A DNA stretch of 64,000 bases from positions 1 to 64,000 of the forward strand of contig CALUPH010000010.1 in assembly GCA_944322615.1 (NCBI GenBank), in the 5' to 3' direction. The notes under the pieces are model-generated. The model searched no databases, was not told the DNA's origin, and saw only the letters and a program-made list of their open reading frames with translations. The DNA comes from Candidatus Gastranaerophilales bacterium (GTDB taxonomy: Bacteria; Cyanobacteriota; Vampirovibrionia; Gastranaerophilales; Gastranaerophilaceae). Of the stretch, positions 62,707 to 64,000 are shown one piece after another. How positions within the stretch are numbered: the stretch's first letter is position 1; each line of letters opens with the position of its first letter. The translations under genes were made by a program, and so were the position numbers.

Positions 62707-63828
62707 ATGAATATCAATGATGCTAAAAGAATTGTTTTTAAGTTTGGAACTAATGTTCTGAGAAATGATGATAAAGAAATTTCTTTATCACGAGTATATT
62801 CTTTTATTGAAGAAATTTCTAAATTACATAGACAAGGAAAAGAAATAATTGTTGTTACATCCGGCGCTGTTGGTTTAGGCTCAAAAAAACTAAATGTTGA
62901 TTCAAGTGAAAGTTTGTCAATAAAACAGGCATGCGCGGCTGTAGGTCAATGTCAGTTAATGTCTATTTATGAAGATGGTTTTGGAAAGTATTCAATTAAT
63001 ACTGCTCAAGTTTTATTAACTGAAGATGACTTTACTAACAGAATAAAATATTTAAGTTTGAGTAATGTTTTAAATACTTTGCTTGAACTTAAAGTTATAC
63101 CTATAATTAATCAAAATGATACTGTATCTACATCTGAATTAGAGCCAATTTATGGTGTAAGTTTCTCTGATAATGATAAATTGTCAGCTCTCGTAGCTAG
63201 TAAGTTAGATGCGGATTTATTAGTAATATTGTCAGATATAAATGGTTTGTATGATGATAATCCGAAGGAAAATCCCAATGCAAATTTAATAAGTGATGTA
63301 AAAGAAATCACAGAAGAAATAGAAAGTTATGCACAATCTGCTTCAAAAGGCGGACGTGGAGGTATGAAAACTAAACTCCAAGCTGCAAAAGTTGTAACCC
63401 ACTCAGGAGGTTGTGTAATAATAGCAAATGGCAAAACACCTCAAGTTATAACAAAGTTATTTTCAGGAGAAAAAATGGGAACTACATTCTATCCCGTTGA
63501 ACAGCTTTCTCAAAAACGTAGATGGATTGCTTATGCAACTAATATTAACGGTCAGATTGTTATTAATGACGGTGCTAAAAAGGCAATTACAGAAAAGAAC
63601 AAAAGCTTACTTGCTATTGGTGTTTTGAAAATTAATGGTTCTTTTGATTGCGGTGATGTTGTTTCTATTGTTGATGAAAATAAAGTCGAATTTGCAAGAG
63701 GAATTGCCAATTATAATTCTGAAGACTGTAAAAAAATTATTGGTGAACATTCTGATAATATTTATCAAATTTTAGGTCATAAAAATTATGATGCTGTTAT
63801 AACAAAGGATAACATCGCATTATTGTAG
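62707..63828 (+). CDS. proB: Glutamate 5-kinase
   Basis: 373 residues. The amino-acid kinase domain has RIVFKFGTNVLRNDD, VVTSGAVGLGSKKL, IINQNDTVS, FSDNDKLSALVASKLDADLL, LSDINGLYDDNP and KGGRGGMKTKLQAAKVV. The C-terminal PUA domain starts near 280 (RRWIAYATNINGQIVINDGA). It makes gamma-glutamyl phosphate, the first step of proline synthesis. proA follows after 9 nt. Confidence 0.97.
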   Translation: MNINDAKRIVFKFGTNVLRNDDKEISLSRVYSFIEEISKLHRQGKEIIVVTSGAVGLGSKKLNVDSSESLSIKQACAAVGQCQLMSIYEDGFGKYSINTAQVLLTEDDFTNRIKYLSLSNVLNTLLELKVIPIINQNDTVSTSELEPIYGVSFSDNDKLSALVASKLDADLLVILSDINGLYDDNPKENPNANLISDVKEITEEIESYAQSASKGGRGGMKTKLQAAKVVTHSGGCVIIANGKTPQVITKLFSGEKMGTTFYPVEQLSQKRRWIAYATNINGQIVINDGAKKAITEKNKSLLAIGVLKINGSFDCGDVVSIVDENKVEFARGIANYNSEDCKKIIGEHSDNIYQILGHKNYDAVITKDNIALL

Positions 63829-63837
63829 GAGATATCT

Positions 63838-64000
63838 ATGTCTAATGTAATAGAAATTGCGAAAAAAGCAAAAGAAGCATCAATTTTTGCATTGCAAATG
63901 TCTACAAAAATAAAAAACGATGCTTTATATAAAATTGCAGATGAAATAAATATAAATAAAAATGAAATAATTTCCGCTAATAATCTTGATTTAGAAAATG
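63838..64000 (+). CDS. proA: Gamma-glutamyl phosphate reductase, 5' part
   Basis: 54 codons to the window edge. AGGAGAT precedes the ATG. AKKAKEASIFALQMSTKIKN, then ALYKIADEI and NEIISANNLDLEN, matches the ProA N-terminus. It reduces the ProB product. Its position directly after proB supports the call. Confidence 0.93.
   Translation, partial: MSNVIEIAKKAKEASIFALQMSTKIKNDALYKIADEININKNEIISANNLDLEN

Overview
The window is a low-GC, densely coded bacterial chromosome segment. The likely source is a non-photosynthetic gut relative of Cyanobacteria (Melainabacteria/Vampirovibrionia, Gastranaerophilales type). The basis is inference from several signs together: very AT-rich coding sequence, a Gram-negative envelope (Kdo transferase WaaA, two AsmA-like proteins, a lipoprotein), a short cyanobacterial-style primary sigma factor, a lone RpaB-like response regulator, no photosynthesis genes, and several proteins that open with a short M-x-I...SFG leader that I associate with this lineage. 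No 16S rRNA is present, so this is not proven.

Layout. 1-7.3 kb: a cut secreted-protein gene, a serpin-like lipoprotein, a GNAT-like protein, an N-terminally extended sugar nucleotidyltransferase, a K+/H+ antiporter and a TPR protein. 7.3-12.7 kb: a five-gene minus-strand operon (flavoprotein, two Cys-nucleophile alpha/beta hydrolases, O-acetyltransferase, CMD-CMD-cupin protein) facing a divergent LysR regulator. 12.7-22.2 kb: five tightly overlapping radical SAM genes plus a polytopic membrane protein, then a divergent sixth radical SAM gene, a CgeB-like glycosyltransferase and an OmpR-type regulator. 22.2-29.6 kb: HNH protein, membrane pyrophosphatase, membrane-TPR fusion, pentapeptide-repeat protein, HD protein, rpmB. 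29.8-33.8 kb: dgt-dnaG-rpoD. 33.9-40.5 kb: two large AsmA-like proteins around a WG-repeat protein, then tRNA-Gln and a small protein. 40.5-49.3 kb: a seventh paralogous radical SAM gene, ribH, ribF, a GH13 glucan enzyme, waaA and secA. 49.4-50.8 kb: two paralogous small proteins ending in a DxNxDGxxD loop. 51.0-55.2 kb: an accessory island of unknown genes and repeats. 55.3-64 kb: folP, ykgJ-like, uvrC, a classical SPASM radical SAM gene, DUF815 ATPase, a second nucleotidyltransferase, proB and the start of proA.

Two regions stand out. The first is the set of seven paralogous radical SAM proteins, which carry their auxiliary cysteines before, not after, the radical SAM core. Five of them form one operon with a membrane protein. 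The second is the 4-kb island. It is bracketed by inverted copies of a 68-bp palindromic repeat that reads open in protein-coding frames and supplies the C-terminus of one gene. It also holds two diverged paralogues preceded by a 186-bp leader that is 178/186 identical, far better conserved than the proteins it precedes.

Expression signals fall into two classes. Most genes have a Shine-Dalgarno site. About ten have a -10-like hexamer exactly 6 nt before ATG and no Shine-Dalgarno, which predicts leaderless mRNAs. Strong intrinsic terminators separate many units.
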